Shown here: one piece after another, positions 39,686 to 48,557 of the stretch
How positions within the stretch are numbered: position 1 is the stretch's first letter
Layout: each line of letters starts with the position of its first letter
Assembly: GCF_014145665.1 (NCBI RefSeq)
Contig: NZ_JACHTD010000008.1
Location: 111,379-175,378 of the forward strand
Direction: 5' to 3'
DNA length: 64,000 bases
From: Myroides sp. NP-2
Lineage (GTDB): Bacteria > Bacteroidota > Bacteroidia > Flavobacteriales > Flavobacteriaceae
Notes under the pieces: generated by a model
The model's database searches: none
Told to the model about the DNA's origin: nothing
Seen by the model: the letters and a program-made list of their open reading frames with translations, nothing else
Translations under genes and position numbers: made by a program

Positions 39686-40537
39686 TTACGGCTTCGGTTG
39701 CTCGAAGATTGTGTGAATTGTTTTTTGTTTCTCAATAATTCGGAAGTATCCCAACGCTTCTTTTTCTGGTGTGGTTATATTTTTGACATTTCCAATAATT
39801 CGACCACTTGGCACTTGAAAAGGTCCACCACCATTGCTAATGGCATCGAAAAAACTCATGGCAAAATCGTAGTAATTTCGCGATATCTGTGCGAGTTCAA
39901 TTTCTACTTTTTCTCCTGGTTTCGCATCTTCATCTACAATGTAAAGGGATTCCATGCGATTGCCAATGGAGTATTCGTTTGATACTACGCGGGGTTGAGG
40001 AGCTTTCTTTTCATAGTGGTAATACAAATAGTAGTAATTCAAGTTCTCATTCACACGAGGCGTGTCCTGATAGTATACGCGTAATACATAGTAATCTTTG
40101 TCGAAGTATTTTTCTCTTTTTTGCGTAATCTCTAAGATCTCCGGACTTGCGATATATTGCTCTTTTGCTTCGTAAATATCGTTGTCATATTCAATGTGCA
40201 ATTTAAAAACTGCTCCATCGGTTGGTTTTTCTATTTCTGTGGAATAATAGATTCCCGTTTTTTCCAATTCTAGGAATGGATATTTAGTACCAGTAGGATC
40301 TTCTACCCAAACAACTGCATTGTTAACAGGGGGGATTTCCGGATTAAAGTAATCCGTTGTTAGGCTCAATTTTACATAAGCAGGCATTATCGTATCGGAA
40401 ACGGGATTGCGCTCAAAATCTAAATTGGCTTCCACAACTAATCTAGGTTCTGCAGTGGGTAAATCAATATCAATGATTTCTGTGCAAGAAGTCAAAGACA
40501 GCAGGAGTAAGAATATAATAGAATAGATTGCTTTCAT
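39686..40537 (-). CDS. DUF4249 lipoprotein, partner of TonB-type receptor
   Basis: 283 residues from the ATG at 40537; the frame opens ten codons earlier, overlapping the receptor. Lipobox LTSC (Cys18). Family DUF4249: the N-terminal about 85 residues beginning CTEIIDIDLP and RLVVEANLD, and beta-rich PVNNAVVWVEDPTGTKYPFLE. These lipoproteins are nearly always encoded next to TonB receptors and may cap the extracellular side of the complex (inference by analogy with SusD-type pairs). Gap to the receptor is 4 bases. Confidence 0.82.
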   Translation of the reverse strand: MKAIYSIIFLLLLSLTSCTEIIDIDLPTAEPRLVVEANLDFERNPVSDTIMPAYVKLSLTTDYFNPEIPPVNNAVVWVEDPTGTKYPFLELEKTGIYYSTEIEKPTDGAVFKLHIEYDNDIYEAKEQYIASPEILEITQKREKYFDKDYYVLRVYYQDTPRVNENLNYYYLYYHYEKKAPQPRVVSNEYSIGNRMESLYIVDEDAKPGEKVEIELAQISRNYYDFAMSFFDAISNGGGPFQVPSGRIIGNVKNITTPEKEALGYFRIIEKQKTIHTIFEQPKP

Positions 40538-40541
40538 TTGT

Positions 40542-42923
40542 TTAGAATTTAAAATTGTAAGTAACACTTGGTACTAATCCGAAGATAGACATTTTTTCAG
40601 CCTCATTTTTTCCGCGAATATCTTCATTTTCTCTAAAGGAGATCGAAGCAGCGTTGTATCTGCTATACAGGTTGTAGATTCCAAATACCCATTCCCCTTT
40701 CCAGCGTTTTGTCGAGTCTGGGTTGGGTGTATAGGTAGCAGAGATATCCAAATGGTGATAGGCAGGCATTGTATTTGCGTGGCGGTCTCCAAATTTTGGA
40801 ACGCGTAGTCCTAAATATTCATATTGTCCTTCCGGATAGGTAATTGGACGACCAGATTGCAAGGTGAAACTAGCGCCAAAAGACCATTTTGGGTTTAATT
40901 CATACATAGCAGTAATAGATAAATCGTGTAATTTATCATAAGAAGCTCTATACCAATTTCCGTTGTTGATTCCTGGTTCGCCTGCTGTTCTGCCAGGTGT
41001 TCGTTGCTCTGCTCTTGATAAGGTATAAGCAACCCATCCTGTCAATTTCCCTATGTTTTTTCTAACTAATACTTCTAAACCATAAGCGCGTGCTTCTCCG
41101 TTGAGAATAACGCGTTCGATCGCTTCATTTCCTACTAGTTGTGCGCCGTCTATATAGTCAATGCTATTTTTTACTTTTTTAAAGAACACTTCTGTCTCTA
41201 AGCTGTATTTACCATCCGCAAAGTTCTGAAAATACCCCAATGCTACTTGATCTGCAAGTTCGGGATCGGTGTATTTACCACTTGGCGTCCAAATATCCAA
41301 AGGCGTTGGTGCTGCCGTATTAGACATCAAGTGAATGTATTGGGTCATGCGGTTGTAGCTTGCCTTAATGGATTGATTGTCATTGAGTATATAGGCAACG
41401 CCAATTCGAGGTTCTATATTGTTGAACTGTTCGATTGATTTATTTTTCTTGTAATAGGTCGTTTCTAAAATATCTGCCATTTTGTAGACGCCCAATTCGC
41501 TGTCGTATCGAACAGGTTGATTGTTGGCATATACGTGTTCAACTCCCTTTCCTTTGGCGTTGAAATGAGAAAAACGAAGTCCGTAGTTCACGCTAAAATG
41601 CTGACCGAAATTTTGTTCAGCTTCTACGTAAACACTGCTTTCTGAAGCATACTTATTGTCTATTTTCTTGTAGTTGATCGAAGAATCACTTGTTGTTGGT
41701 TTGATGGTTCCAGGATAGAAAATGTATGCTGTATGCCCAACACCATAGCGCAATTGCAAGGCCGGGTTAATGTCGTGTAAGAAATCATATCTTCCTTGCA
41801 TACTCTTAATCCCATTGGTCCAGTTAAATCCAACTAAATCCAAATCGAGGTCATAATCATACTGACTCGTTGTTAACGATAAATTACCTGTTAATTTATC
41901 GCTGTATAAGGTTCTCCAATCTAAGGTAACAGCTAGGTTTCCAAAGCTGTTTTTCATCAGATCAGTAAAACTAAAAATATCTCTACCGTAATAAGCAGAA
42001 AAATTGATTTTATTCTTTTCATTGATATCAAAACTCAACTTGGTGTTGATGTCGTAGAAGTAAGCGGAGTTTTTGTTATCGGTAAGTTTGAGAAATAAAT
42101 GGGCGTAAGAGCCACGTCCAGCAATGAGGAAAGACGACTTGCCTTTTTGGATTGGTCCTTCGGCTAGAAGGCGGCTTGAGATAACACCAATTCCTCCTTC
42201 AAATGAATAATCATTTTTATTGCCGTCTTTTTGATAAACGTCGAGCACAGAAGAAGCTCTTCCTCCGAAGCGAGCGGGAATTCCCCCTTTGTACAGTTTT
42301 AAATCTCGGATGGCATCTGCATTAAAAATGGAAAAGAACCCAAAGAGGTGAGAAGAGCTGTACACACTAGCCTGATCTAATAGGACCAAGTTTTGTCCTG
42401 CACTTCCCCCGCGAACATTAAAACCCGCAGCACCTTCTCCCGCATTGGTAACTCCAGGCAATTGAAGAATCGACTTTAAAATATCCGTTTCTCCCATCAC
42501 GACGGGAATTTTCTTTATCTCTTCAGTGGTCATTTTATTGACACTCATTTCAGGTTTTCGAATATCTGCTTTGTTTCTATTCTGTACAATAACCACCTCA
42601 GATAGTTCAGATGAATCCGTTTTGAGTACAAAATTGAGGGTTTGGTCTTTGGTTACCTGAATAGTCGTCACGCGATCAATGTAGCCAATATAGGATACTT
42701 TTAAGGTATAAGATCCTTCTTTTAACTCGATCGAATAGTATCCCTTTTCATTGGTAATTACACCATTATTGATTTCATCAATATAAATAGTCGCTCCGAT
42801 TAAAGGTTCCTGCTCGTCTTTGATTGTCCCTTGTAAGAGGTAAGCAGATTGTCCATGCATCCCCAGGGTAATAAAAAACAGAATAAAGGAAAGGAAAATC
42901 TTTCCACGTTGACAATATAGCAT
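40542..42923 (-). CDS. TonB-dependent receptor with carboxypeptidase-regulatory domain
   Basis: 793 residues. Signal peptide to about residue 24 (MHGQSA), a carboxypeptidase-regulatory-like domain (YLLQGTIKDEQEPLIGATIYIDEINNGVITNEKGYYSI, split), then the plug (about 125-230, VPVVMGETDILKSILQLPGV and AGFNVRGGSAGQNLVLLDQ) and the barrel to the end. It is the receptor for the DUF4249 pair downstream. The two-component genes on the other side, transcribed away from it, may sense the same substrate, but this is inference. Substrate unknown. Confidence 0.88.
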   Translation of the reverse strand: MLYCQRGKIFLSFILFFITLGMHGQSAYLLQGTIKDEQEPLIGATIYIDEINNGVITNEKGYYSIELKEGSYTLKVSYIGYIDRVTTIQVTKDQTLNFVLKTDSSELSEVVIVQNRNKADIRKPEMSVNKMTTEEIKKIPVVMGETDILKSILQLPGVTNAGEGAAGFNVRGGSAGQNLVLLDQASVYSSSHLFGFFSIFNADAIRDLKLYKGGIPARFGGRASSVLDVYQKDGNKNDYSFEGGIGVISSRLLAEGPIQKGKSSFLIAGRGSYAHLFLKLTDNKNSAYFYDINTKLSFDINEKNKINFSAYYGRDIFSFTDLMKNSFGNLAVTLDWRTLYSDKLTGNLSLTTSQYDYDLDLDLVGFNWTNGIKSMQGRYDFLHDINPALQLRYGVGHTAYIFYPGTIKPTTSDSSINYKKIDNKYASESSVYVEAEQNFGQHFSVNYGLRFSHFNAKGKGVEHVYANNQPVRYDSELGVYKMADILETTYYKKNKSIEQFNNIEPRIGVAYILNDNQSIKASYNRMTQYIHLMSNTAAPTPLDIWTPSGKYTDPELADQVALGYFQNFADGKYSLETEVFFKKVKNSIDYIDGAQLVGNEAIERVILNGEARAYGLEVLVRKNIGKLTGWVAYTLSRAEQRTPGRTAGEPGINNGNWYRASYDKLHDLSITAMYELNPKWSFGASFTLQSGRPITYPEGQYEYLGLRVPKFGDRHANTMPAYHHLDISATYTPNPDSTKRWKGEWVFGIYNLYSRYNAASISFRENEDIRGKNEAEKMSIFGLVPSVTYNFKF

Positions 42924-43082
42924 CGTATTTTATGATTTATTTGTATGCGAAAGTAACTAAGTTTCTTCTCTTTATTACCGTTACTTATACAAAAAACAAA
43001 ACTTTTATCTTAATGGTCTTTATATAAGTTTTTTGCAATCAATGTGTTGGAATTCTTATCTTTATTCCATAAAGTAGTTGAG

Positions 43083-44075
43083 ATGTGGAGATGGTATTCT
43101 AATATATGGTATCGAAATATTTTTGGGCTGTTTACTTTGTGCTTAATCTTTGGCTTTATTCAATATACGAGCTTGGGAAACAAAAGTATTCGAGAAATTT
43201 TGGCGGAAATGGTACCCGCCATTGCACTAATTTATGCACTGATATACGTCAATAACGTCTTTGTTATTAAACGGTTTTTACTGACTAAGAAATACGAGTC
43301 TTTCTTGCTTTGGTTTTCTGTTTATTTAGTGATTGGTGTTTTTTGTTTAAGTCAATATGCTATTTATGTAGGTGAATTTAAATCTTTGATTCTCGAAATT
43401 GTCAATACGTTATTTTTTACCATTTTGGGTACGGGAACGTATTTTATTCACCAATGGGCCTTTCAAAATATAACCTTACGCGAGAGAAAATTAGCGAATA
43501 CTGTTGCGGAGTTGGAATTTTTGAAGATGCAGCTCAACCCTCATTTTTTGCTCAATGCGATGAATAACTTATATGGGGAAGCACTGACAAACCCCACCGA
43601 TACACCCAATCGAATCTTACAACTCTCACATTTATTTCGCTATCAAATTGAGGCAAGTAAAAAGGAAGAAGTCCACCTTGATTTGGAAATTGACTTTGTA
43701 AATGAATACTTGGATTACTATAAGTTCACCAGCGATTCTTTAGTAGTTGAGAGTGAATATAGTGGAAATTTAGAGGCCTATTATGTTCCGCCACTCTTGT
43801 TTTTTAGCTTGGTCGAAAATGCTGTAAAATTTAGTTTACAAACAGAAGAACCATATATTTTAATTCGCTGGAAAGAAGAGGGAGGAAAAATATTTTTTGA
43901 AATCAGCAATAGTTGTCTGCTAAAAGAAAGGCAAAAACAAGGTACGGGTTTGGGATTAAGCAATTTGAGAAGGCGATTGGAAGTTTCGGGAATACAAGCG
44001 CACTTCAGCGTAGAGGAACAAAAAAATAGTTATAAAGCAAAACTTACATTATGGGGACTACATACACCTGTTTAA
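43083..44075 (+). CDS. LytS/YehU-type sensor histidine kinase
   Basis: 330 residues from ATG at 43083 (the frame also allows GTG at 43044). Four or so membrane helices (to about residue 130), then a His_kinase domain with phospho-acceptor H154 in QLNPHFLLNAMNNL, and an HATPase domain (SLVENAVKFS, with N-box, and GTGLGLSNLRRRLEVSG). It is typical of Bacteroidota LytS-type sensors without a separate periplasmic domain. It overlaps its response regulator by 25 bases. Divergent from the TonB receptor pair. Confidence 0.88.
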   Translation: MWRWYSNIWYRNIFGLFTLCLIFGFIQYTSLGNKSIREILAEMVPAIALIYALIYVNNVFVIKRFLLTKKYESFLLWFSVYLVIGVFCLSQYAIYVGEFKSLILEIVNTLFFTILGTGTYFIHQWAFQNITLRERKLANTVAELEFLKMQLNPHFLLNAMNNLYGEALTNPTDTPNRILQLSHLFRYQIEASKKEEVHLDLEIDFVNEYLDYYKFTSDSLVVESEYSGNLEAYYVPPLLFFSLVENAVKFSLQTEEPYILIRWKEEGGKIFFEISNSCLLKERQKQGTGLGLSNLRRRLEVSGIQAHFSVEEQKNSYKAKLTLWGLHTPV

Positions 44076-44743
44076 TTGTAGATGATGAAAAACCGGCACA
44101 TCAAGTATTGATGAGTCATATTAGTCAATGTGAAGATTTAGAATGCGTAGGCAATGCCTTTTCAGGGCGGGAAGCATTGGCTTTTTTGCAGAAACACGAA
44201 GTTGATATTTTGTTGTTGGATATTAATATGCCCCTAATTTCAGGTTTGGAACTCCTAGATATGGTTGCCGTAAAACCCGTGACGATTATCACAACAGCAT
44301 ACTCTGATTTTGCGTTAGAATCGTATGAAAAAGATGCGGTAGACTATTTGTTGAAACCTATTTCTTTTGGCAAGTTTTTAAAAGCCATCGAAAAAGCTAA
44401 AATTTTCTGCAAGAATCGAAGAGAATCTACCGGTGAAGTGCAGGAAAATATATTGAAAATTCGCGAGGATGGTTTAGATATTTCCATTGATGTGGATGAA
44501 ATTATCTTTATAGAAAGTGCAGGAAACTACATCAAGATTTTCGTTGAGCATCGCAGTAAGAGCTATTTTGTTTATGGATCGCTAATTAGTATCAAGACAG
44601 AATTGCCTGATCACTTTATTCAAGTGCATCGATCGTTTATTGTAAACCGAAAACAAATCGTCAAAAAAGAATTGGGCAAGGTAACCCTGCACACCAATAT
44701 TGAGATACCAGTAGGAAGAAAGTATCAGATTCTCATTGAATAA
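44051..44743 (+). CDS. LytTR-family response regulator
   Basis: 230 residues. Receiver domain with phospho-acceptor D57 (VDILLLDINMP), D11-D12 at the acidic pocket, T and K in the later part (VTIITTAYSDFALESYEKDAVDYLLKP). The C-terminal LytTR DNA-binding domain spans about residues 135-228 (EIIFIESAGNYIKIFVEHRSKSYF, HFIQVHRSFIVNRKQI). Works with the kinase encoded just upstream, whose stop it overlaps. Confidence 0.92.
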   Translation: MGTTYTCLIVDDEKPAHQVLMSHISQCEDLECVGNAFSGREALAFLQKHEVDILLLDINMPLISGLELLDMVAVKPVTIITTAYSDFALESYEKDAVDYLLKPISFGKFLKAIEKAKIFCKNRRESTGEVQENILKIREDGLDISIDVDEIIFIESAGNYIKIFVEHRSKSYFVYGSLISIKTELPDHFIQVHRSFIVNRKQIVKKELGKVTLHTNIEIPVGRKYQILIE

Positions 44744-44824
44744 TGAAAAGGAAATTTGTGTGTTTTTGTCAAACACTTGATCTGCTTTTAAGGGGGTAGG
44801 GCTATCTACAAAAAGCTAGCTGAA

Positions 44825-45028
44825 CTAGAAAGGAGATATTTTTGATTTTTTTAATTTTCGTTGTCCGAGTATACAGAGGGCAAGGCAGGCGAGAGCGAGG
44901 GTAAGGGTACCAATTTCCAAGGTTTGTTTATAGAGTAATTGGTCGATATTTTGGACTAATAGGATCAAGCCGACGACCAAGAATAAAAAGGAGATGCTCC
45001 GTAATAAAGCAGTTGTAAAACGATTCAT
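44825..45028 (-). CDS. Small membrane protein
   Basis: 67 residues with two hydrophobic helices (about residues 10-30 and 38-56) and a basic tail ending KKSKISPF. It is a plausible small integral membrane protein; no family is recognised. It lies alone between the LytTR regulator and lpdA. It could be spurious, because the frame is short and no promoter box is clear. Confidence 0.4.
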   Translation of the reverse strand: MNRFTTALLRSISFLFLVVGLILLVQNIDQLLYKQTLEIGTLTLALACLALCILGQRKLKKSKISPF

Positions 45029-45127
45029 AATGAAACTATTTATAGGTTAATAGGTTTAAATATAGTCAATTATGCGTTTCTTTCAAAGTGATGACTAGAA
45101 AAAGTAGATGCAAAATAGGATAAAAAT

Positions 45128-45160
45128 AAAAAGTCTGTCGATTTTCGACAGACTTTTTTT
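45128..45160 (-). terminator. Terminator of lpdA
   Basis: AAAAAGTCTGTCGA / TCGACAGACTTTTT stem with T-runs; it stands just beyond the lpdA stop. Confidence 0.9.
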
Positions 45161-45190
45161 ATGTTTTGAACGGTATAATTCAGTTGTGAA

Positions 45191-46582
45191 TTACAAGTGG
45201 ATTACTTCTCCGTAAGCATCAGCAACAGCTTCCATTACAGCTTCACTCATTGTTGGGTGAGGGTGAACGGCTTTCAAGATTTCGTATCCAGTTGTTTCTA
45301 GTTTACGAGCAACAACGGCTTCAGCAATCATATCTGTAACACCAGCACCGATCATGTGGCATCCTAACCATTCTCCGTATTTTGCATCAAAGATTACTTT
45401 TACGAATCCGTCAGGTGTACCACCAGCTTGTGCTTTTCCAGAAGCTGAGAACGGGAATTTTCCAACTTTGATTTCGTATCCTGCTTCGATTGCCTTTTTC
45501 TCTGTTAATCCAACAGAAGCAATTTCAGGTGTAGCATACGTACATCCAGGGATATTTCCGTAGTCTAATGGTTCTACATGGTGACCAGCAATTTTTTCAA
45601 CACATAAGATTCCTTCTGCAGAAGCAACGTGTGCTAAAGCTTGTCCAGGAACAACGTCTCCAATTGCATAGTATCCAGGGATATTCGTTTGGTAGAAATC
45701 GTTTACTAAAATTTTATCGCGGTCTGTAGCAATTCCTACTTCTTCTAAACCGATGTTTTCGATATTTGTTTTGATCCCTACTGCTGATAAAACGATATCC
45801 GCTTCGATGATCTCTTCTCCTTTAGCTGTTTTTACCGTCGCTTTTACTCCTTCACCTGTAGTGTCAACTTTCTCAACAGAAGCATTTGTCATAACTTTGA
45901 TTCCAGCTTTCTTCAATGAGCGCTCGAATTGTTTAGAAATATCTTCATCTTCTACCGGAACGATGTTTGGCATAAATTCAACAACAGTAACATCAGTTCC
46001 CATTGCGTTATAGAAATAAGCAAACTCAACGCCAATTGCACCTGAACCTACAACAATCATTTTCTTTGGTTGTTTTGCCAACGTTAAGGCTTGACGGTAT
46101 CCGATTACTTTTGTGCCATCTTGTGGTAAGTTTGGCAATTCTCTAGAACGAGCTCCTGTTGCGATGATGATGTGGTCTGCGGTATATTCCGTTACTTTGC
46201 CATCTTTATCTGTTACGTCAACTTTTTTTCCAGGTTTTACTTTTCCAAATCCATCGATAACTTCAATTTTGTTCTTTTTCATTAAGAATTGAACACCTTT
46301 GCTCATTCCAGCAGCAACTCCACGTGAACGTGCAACTACAGCATCGAAATCTTTATCAACTTCTCCATTAATTGTCAAACCGTAGTCAGAAGCATGCTTC
46401 AAGTACTCAAAAACTTGTGCAGATTTTAGAAGTGCTTTCGTAGGAATACATCCCCAGTTTAAGCAAATACCTCCTAAGTTTTCTCTTTCAACTACTGCTA
46501 CTTTAAAACCTAATTGAGAGGCTCTGATTGCAGTAACGTACCCTCCAGGGCCACTTCCTAAAACAATAATATCGAATTTCAT
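45191..46582 (-). CDS. lpdA: Dihydrolipoyl dehydrogenase
   Basis: E3 of pyruvate/2-oxoglutarate dehydrogenase and related complexes. 463 residues. FAD-binding GSGPGGYVTAIRASQLG, redox-active C40/C45 in GGICLNWGCIPTK, NAD-binding GSGAIGVEFAYFY, and C-terminal HPHPTMSEAV with the catalytic His. Its lipoyl partners are not in the window. Single gene with its own terminator. Confidence 0.95.
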   Translation of the reverse strand: MKFDIIVLGSGPGGYVTAIRASQLGFKVAVVERENLGGICLNWGCIPTKALLKSAQVFEYLKHASDYGLTINGEVDKDFDAVVARSRGVAAGMSKGVQFLMKKNKIEVIDGFGKVKPGKKVDVTDKDGKVTEYTADHIIIATGARSRELPNLPQDGTKVIGYRQALTLAKQPKKMIVVGSGAIGVEFAYFYNAMGTDVTVVEFMPNIVPVEDEDISKQFERSLKKAGIKVMTNASVEKVDTTGEGVKATVKTAKGEEIIEADIVLSAVGIKTNIENIGLEEVGIATDRDKILVNDFYQTNIPGYYAIGDVVPGQALAHVASAEGILCVEKIAGHHVEPLDYGNIPGCTYATPEIASVGLTEKKAIEAGYEIKVGKFPFSASGKAQAGGTPDGFVKVIFDAKYGEWLGCHMIGAGVTDMIAEAVVARKLETTGYEILKAVHPHPTMSEAVMEAVADAYGEVIHL

Positions 46583-46850
46583 ATGTATGTATTTCTATAT
46601 TTTACGCTACGAAAATAATCAATTATTTCCGTACTTGAAACTTTCGAGTTTGAAAAGTTGATGGACTGTAAATTATAGAATTATAAATTGAACTTCTTAG
46701 TCTATGTGTTTTAGCGTATAATTTGTAAGTAATAGTTTAAATTGTTGTATATCTTCTAATACAATAGAGACTAACAGAAATAAAAAGCGTGAGATTATGG
46801 AGAAATCTCACGCAATGGTAAAATAATAAAACAATTGAAGTAATAGGCGA
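46583..46850. other. Spacer between lpdA and DASS transporter gene
   Basis: No gene seen; a terminator for the leftward transporter gene lies at 46782-46813. Confidence 0.6.
46782..46813 (-). terminator. Terminator of anion transporter gene
   Basis: Leftward stem GCGTGAGATT / AATCTCACGC followed by T's on the minus strand. Confidence 0.82.
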
Positions 46851-48332
46851 TTACCAATAGCCTAGAAGTTTCCACCACAGGCCTCCGAAGATAATCCAAA
46901 TGAACAAGTTTACAAGACTAATAATAAAGCCGACTTTCCACCATTCTGCAAGTGTTGTATAACCGGCGCCAAATATAATGGGAGCGGTTCCCGTACCATA
47001 ATGGGTCAACGACATCATAAGGGAGGACGAAAACCCGAGGAGTAAGGCTAGTAGCATAGGGGGTGTTCCCAAGGCGATTCCTGCAGCAAAAAAAGCGGCA
47101 AACATCGCTGTAATATGGGCGGTTGTACTGGCAAAAAAGTAGTGTGAATACACGTATACGAGTAGCAGGATCAAGGTGCCAGTAATCCAATTGACTCCAA
47201 GGTGGTTAATTCCAGTACCAACGGTTTGGGCCAACCAAGAGACGAGCCCTAGTTTGCCTAAAAAGCTGGCCATCATCACAAGGGCAGCAAACCAAACGAT
47301 GGTATCCCAAGCGCCTTTATTTTTGAGAATATCATCCCAGGTGAGTACGCCCGTTGCCAAGAGGATGGATAAACCAATAAAAGCAGCAGTTGTTGGTTGT
47401 ACAATAAAATCATCTCCCAAGAACATTGCGGGAACACCAGCCCAAAGCAAGAGCAGCAGCACAAAGACACTCAATGTGATTTTTTCAGGTAGTGAAAAAG
47501 GTCCTAGTGTTTTCAACTGTGCTTTCGCAAATACAGGAGCGTTTGGAGTTTTCTTAATTTCGGGTGGACATATTTTATAAATAACTATAGGCATAATCAG
47601 CAGTGAAAAAAGTGCTGGTACAAAAGCAGCTATAGCCCACATTCCCCAAGATAAGTGGAAACTCGCACCGGTTCCTTCATAGATCAAACTGACAATTAAA
47701 GGATTGGGAGCGGTTGCTGTAATAAACATCGCAGAGGTAATGGGATTGGTATTGTAGTTGACTAAGGATAGATAACGGCCAATGCGCTTTCTCAACTCTT
47801 CCGTTGGACTCGATCCAAAGCTCTCAGAAATGGAACGCATAATGGGATAGATAATTCCACCTCCACGAGCCGTATTACTCGGGGTAACAGGTGCTAAAAT
47901 CGTTTCTGCAAAGGCTAAGGCATAAGCGATACCCAGCGTTTTTTTGCCGAATAAAGAAATGAGAAAGTAGCCAATTCGAGCGCCTAATCCCGTCTTACAC
48001 AAACTAATAGAAATCATGATTGAAATACCGATTAGCCAAATTAAATCATTAGAAAATCCACTTAACGCATCAACTAAGGCTGCTCTGGAGTTTCCCGGAT
48101 TAGTAACACCCGTTACAGCAACTAAGGCGATAGCACCAATAGAAACAGCGCCAATGGGCAAAGCCTTGCCTATAATGGCAGCAATGGTACCTACAAATAA
48201 TGCCAGTAAATGCCAAGCATTAGGGGCTACACCTTCGGGAACGGGAATGCAAAACCAAATAAGTAGGGTTAGCGACACAGCGATTGCAGTGGGGATTGGT
48301 TTGATCGGTTCTAATGTATAAGCCATCTTCAA
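46851..48332 (-). CDS. DASS-family anion (dicarboxylate) transporter
   Basis: 493 residues, about 12-13 helices. Divalent anion/sodium symporter family (SLC13, CitT/SodiT1 group): family-like segments near AETILAPVTPSNTARGGGIIYP (split) and SLTHYGTGTAPIIFGAGY. Substrates would be 2-oxoglutarate, malate, citrate or succinate. Start ATG at 48332; an in-frame ATG two codons on is also possible. Stands alone. Confidence 0.85.
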   Translation of the reverse strand: MKMAYTLEPIKPIPTAIAVSLTLLIWFCIPVPEGVAPNAWHLLALFVGTIAAIIGKALPIGAVSIGAIALVAVTGVTNPGNSRAALVDALSGFSNDLIWLIGISIMISISLCKTGLGARIGYFLISLFGKKTLGIAYALAFAETILAPVTPSNTARGGGIIYPIMRSISESFGSSPTEELRKRIGRYLSLVNYNTNPITSAMFITATAPNPLIVSLIYEGTGASFHLSWGMWAIAAFVPALFSLLIMPIVIYKICPPEIKKTPNAPVFAKAQLKTLGPFSLPEKITLSVFVLLLLLWAGVPAMFLGDDFIVQPTTAAFIGLSILLATGVLTWDDILKNKGAWDTIVWFAALVMMASFLGKLGLVSWLAQTVGTGINHLGVNWITGTLILLLVYVYSHYFFASTTAHITAMFAAFFAAGIALGTPPMLLALLLGFSSSLMMSLTHYGTGTAPIIFGAGYTTLAEWWKVGFIISLVNLFIWIIFGGLWWKLLGYW

Positions 48333-48499
48333 TTTTTTTTAATTCAACGGATGCATGCTTTATCTCGGAAGACTATAAACGGTACATTTCCTTGATTTAC
48401 ATCTGAATACTATTTTTAGTATCTACCAATAAATAGACCAAACTTAATTTTTGTCTTGTTTTTTTTGAATAATGAAACTTTTACACGAGCAGAAAACAA

Positions 48500-48530
48500 A
48501 AAAAAAAAAGATCTGTATGCAAACAGACCT
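48500..48530 (-). terminator. Terminator of ABC exporter gene
   Basis: Leftward stem AGGTCTGT / ACAGATCT with a long T-run on the minus strand. Confidence 0.8.
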
Positions 48531-48557
48531 CTTTTGTATATTTGTAAAGGGCAGGAA

